From CAZVRZ01 sp964629965 (GTDB lineage Bacteria; Chloroflexota; Anaerolineae; Anaerolineales; UBA4823), in contig CAZVRZ010000002.1 of assembly GCA_964629965.1 (NCBI GenBank), forward strand, positions 38,276-102,275: 64,000 nt of DNA, given 5' to 3'. The notes beneath the pieces were generated by a model. The model had not been told where the DNA came from and did no database searches. It worked only from the letters and a program-made list of their open reading frames with translations. The position numbers were made by a program, and so were the translations under genes. Below, in pieces: positions 61,674 to 64,000 of the stretch (positions are counted from its first letter, which is position 1; every line of letters begins with the position of its first letter).

Positions 61674-62645
61674 TTATTGAATTTCTGCCTGACCCTGCCC
61701 ATTTAGCCAGTAGATCAACTCCAGCCAGGTGTGCTGCCTGCTCCAGCCGTTCTCAAGTAAGTAGTCGCGGATCTGGGTGCGCCGGTCGGGGATTTCAATG
61801 ATGATGGCCTCTTTGCCCGCCGTCCCCAGCCAGGCGCCTGCCTGATAGATCATGGCGGGCAGCAAAGGCAAGTGCTCGTCCGCCACCACCGGCTGGAGCA
61901 GCAACCCTTTGCGCTGCTGCCGCTGGCAATTCGCGTACACAAAGCCAACCGTCTCATCTGCACGGGAAAAAGCCTTGACCCACCTGGAATAGCCGGTGAA
62001 GCGGGCATACAGCTTCTGCCAGCCGGAGAGGAAATACTGGCTCTCCAGGCTGCCATTGATAGAGATGATGGACGCGGGCATCGTTTGTGCCTCGATATTC
62101 CTGAACAGGACTCTGTCTGCAGGCCGGATGTCTCGGATGGTGATCGACGTATCCTGGCCTTTCGGGACTGGCAGGGCTCGCTCGTAGATGGAATAGCGGT
62201 TGAACACTTCAAAGCCCTGTTTGGCCAGGTTCGCCAGAGAAGCCGTGTTGGTATCCAACACCTGCGCCGTCACGTAAGGGAAGCCACGCTCTTTGAGCCG
62301 CTCCAGGCGTTTGAGCAGCAGCGCCTGTCCAATTCCCTGCCGCCGGTAAGCGGGGTCAACCATCAGGTTGGTGAGGCTCATGCGGCCCTCCCTTCCCATA
62401 TACATTCCCCCGCCAACCACCCGCCCATCCTTTTCGGCAACAAACGCCTCCCACTGGACGCCCATCAGGGCAGTCAGCAGTTTGTACGGCAGCATCTTCC
62501 AACGGAAGATCCGGCGGGTTTCCCGGGCAAAGTCTTCGGCAGTGATGCCTATCGCCAGGTTTTCTTCGGCGAAAGAAAGCTGCGCAAGTCGGATGAAAGC
62601 CTCTACATCGGTGTGCTCAAACTTGCGGATGGCGATATCTTTCAT
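61674..62645 (-). CDS. GNAT-family N-acetyltransferase
   Basis: 323 residues. N-terminal GNAT domain: AIRKFEHTDVEAFIRLAQLSF, VGGGMYMGREGRMSLTNLMVDPAYRRQGIGQALL with the R-R-Q-G-I-G acetyl-CoA loop, and QVLDTNTASLANLAKQGFEVF. The last 150 residues form a second fold with no clear motif. Acceptor unknown. It begins one base after the sensor kinase stop and is cotranscribed with it. Confidence 0.85.
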   Translation of the reverse strand: MKDIAIRKFEHTDVEAFIRLAQLSFAEENLAIGITAEDFARETRRIFRWKMLPYKLLTALMGVQWEAFVAEKDGRVVGGGMYMGREGRMSLTNLMVDPAYRRQGIGQALLLKRLERLKERGFPYVTAQVLDTNTASLANLAKQGFEVFNRYSIYERALPVPKGQDTSITIRDIRPADRVLFRNIEAQTMPASIISINGSLESQYFLSGWQKLYARFTGYSRWVKAFSRADETVGFVYANCQRQQRKGLLLQPVVADEHLPLLPAMIYQAGAWLGTAGKEAIIIEIPDRRTQIRDYLLENGWSRQHTWLELIYWLNGQGQAEIQ

Positions 62646-62646
62646 G

Positions 62647-64000
62647 CTACACCTTCATTCTCACCGTGATGCAGGTACCTGTGCCCGGCTGGGAGGCAAT
62701 ATTCAGGTCGGCGCCGATCATGGCAGCGCGTTCCCGCATGCCCAGCAGGCCGTAATGATCTCGGGCCTGCACCTGGTTCTGGTCAGGCATGCCGTTGCCA
62801 TTGTCTTTGACCTGAATCTCCAGGTAACCATCGTTCTTCCTGGCAGTGACAACCACCTTGTTCGCTCGGGCATGTTTCAGTACATTCGAAAGCGATTCCT
62901 GGACGATACGGTAAATGGCTGTGGCCGTTTCATCTGGCAGCATCACATCATTTTTCAGGTCGCTGCTCCAGTGGATATCGATCTCATGGCCGGGTATTTT
63001 CTGCATATCCTCGATCAAATCCTGCAGCGCCAGGAGGAGACCGCCATCCAACAGGCTGGGCCGTTGGGCTTTGATGGTATGGCGCAGAACTTTGATGATT
63101 TTTTCCAGGTAAGGAACAACGCCGGAGTCCGAACGGTCCAGGTATTGTTTGACATAGAAAATATCCTGCAGCACCGCATCGTGCAGTTCGCGGGCTACCT
63201 TCTTGCGCTGCTGTTCATCGATACGCACAAGCTGCTGGGTCAGACCGCGCTGGGTTTCGACCAGCATGATCGTGGCAATCGACAGGGCGGCCTGCTGTCC
63301 GACCGTGCCCATGATCTGTAGATCTTGATTTGAGTAGATACCTCCTGTGGCACGCTCGCCAAGAACCAGCACGCCGCGCAGTTCGCCCTGGCGGACGATG
63401 GGCACGAAGAGCTGCGCCCAGTCGAAAAGCTCCCAGCGCCGGGCGGACTCGGCCCCCACCCGATTCCACAGGGCCTGAGCGCGCAGCGGTTCCTGAGCCC
63501 CGACCAGGATTTCGCAAATCGCATCATCCGGAGGGATAGAAAATGGCTGCTCCCAATCGCCCTGCAGCTCCAGGTTATTGCCAGACAAAAGCAAGAGGGC
63601 GCTTTTCTTGATCTTCATCTTACTGGGCAGTTCGCCGGTCAGAAGATCGACGAAAGCGGGCCGGTCGACGGTTTGCGCCAGGCGGCGCGCCATATCGGAG
63701 GTGACGGTGGTGTAATCGTAATAGCCCCCATACAAGGCTCGATCTACCTGGATCTGGATCTTCTTCTGCAACGTGACCGAGGGCAGAGCCACCAACACGC
63801 ACAGGAAACTGCCCGCAACGGCCACCTGCGAGGGCAGGTCAACGATCACTGCGATGAAGCCCAGGATCACCAGCGAAGAAAATAAAATAGCCAGTACCAG
63901 CAGGAACAACACCAGCGCCCGGTTGATGATGAAATCGATCTTCAGCAGCCGGCGCTGGTAGATGACATAGCCATACGAGATGGGCACGAACACCAACGCC
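62647..64000 (-). CDS. NarL/DegS-type sensor histidine kinase, C-terminal part (5' end beyond window)
   Basis: About 450 residues are visible; the frame remains open to base 64000. Two or three membrane helices, a GAF-like region (WAQLFVPIVRQGELRGVLVLGERATGG), a HisKA_3 domain with the phospho-His in ARELHDAVLQDIF, and HATPase_c with YRIVQESLSNVLKHA, VKDNGNGMP and GLLGMRERAAMIGA. It would phosphorylate a LuxR-type regulator that is not in this window. Signal unknown. Confidence 0.92.
   Translation of the reverse strand, partial: ALVFVPISYGYVIYQRRLLKIDFIINRALVLFLLVLAILFSSLVILGFIAVIVDLPSQVAVAGSFLCVLVALPSVTLQKKIQIQVDRALYGGYYDYTTVTSDMARRLAQTVDRPAFVDLLTGELPSKMKIKKSALLLLSGNNLELQGDWEQPFSIPPDDAICEILVGAQEPLRAQALWNRVGAESARRWELFDWAQLFVPIVRQGELRGVLVLGERATGGIYSNQDLQIMGTVGQQAALSIATIMLVETQRGLTQQLVRIDEQQRKKVARELHDAVLQDIFYVKQYLDRSDSGVVPYLEKIIKVLRHTIKAQRPSLLDGGLLLALQDLIEDMQKIPGHEIDIHWSSDLKNDVMLPDETATAIYRIVQESLSNVLKHARANKVVVTARKNDGYLEIQVKDNGNGMPDQNQVQARDHYGLLGMRERAAMIGADLNIASQPGTGTCITVRMKV

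Overview
The window reads as a chromosomal segment of a Chloroflexota bacterium, most likely class Anaerolineae. The reasons are the gene repertoire and order (alaS followed by a baseplate-J-domain membrane protein, ruvX and mltG; MNIO/DUF692 protein; SH3 lipoprotein; Thr-rich sortase; SelB), the G+C-rich coding sequence, and the lack of any outer-membrane genes. This assignment is by inspection, not by a database search. Coding density is very high: no stretch above about 300 bases lacks a gene, many neighbours overlap by ATGA, and the longest gaps (2873-3042, 38641-38775, 34951-35060, 54646-54771) hold promoters, hairpins and leaders.

Layout. 1-3 kb: end of an FxLYD-type protein, a two-way terminator, and a minus-strand pair (DUF1461 membrane protein, MFS/spermidine-synthase fusion). 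3-11 kb: plus-strand run mscL, alaS, baseplate-J-like membrane protein, ruvX, mltG, histidine phosphatase, MNIO-like protein. 10.8-17.2 kb: minus-strand operon folC, lon, an AlbA/HATPase regulator and an SH3 lipoprotein. 17.3-20.1 kb: SanA-like protein, HD-domain protein, a tyrosine-recombinase homologue that has lost its catalytic tyrosine, a decayed HigB end and an intact HigA antitoxin. 20.1-27 kb: tilS, a receiver-ParA/CpaE fusion with a GAF histidine kinase, a zinc alcohol dehydrogenase and mutL with its endonuclease motif. 27-35 kb: HAD hydrolase, orphan CoA-transferase A subunit, S41 protease, YugP-type metallopeptidase, flippase-like protein, then a KimA-type K+ importer with two TrkA-type subunits. 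35-43 kb: rpmH-rnpA-yidD-(beta-propeller lipoprotein)-yidC-khpB, PfkB kinase, parA-parB and an amidohydrolase. This is the gene set usually found beside oriC, but dnaA is not here.

43-54.6 kb is minus strand: a sortase fused to an LPGTG-bearing substrate region, selB, a coiled-coil protein, a three-gene complex-I-like membrane module without catalytic subunits, a dihydropyrimidinase-like enzyme, folK and thiolase. A divergent promoter region with a shared self-complementary -35 element separates these from a GH1 glycosidase, a GNAT protein and tRNA-Ser(GGA). From about 57.1 to 61.7 kb lies an accessory island: two large serine recombinases sharing an unusual extra Cys4 motif, an XRE-type regulator, a small winged-helix-like protein and a short ORF. 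The first recombinase gene runs into the 3' end of tRNA-Ser. The window ends with a GNAT protein and the C-terminal part of a sensor kinase.

Two regulatory patterns stand out. Five genes have TATAAT or TACAAT exactly six bases before the ATG and no Shine-Dalgarno sequence, which predicts leaderless mRNAs; in one case (mutL and the HAD gene) two such promoters overlap back to back in a 22-base gap. Elsewhere promoters are embedded in the stop codon of the gene upstream (18552, 31567, 57010).
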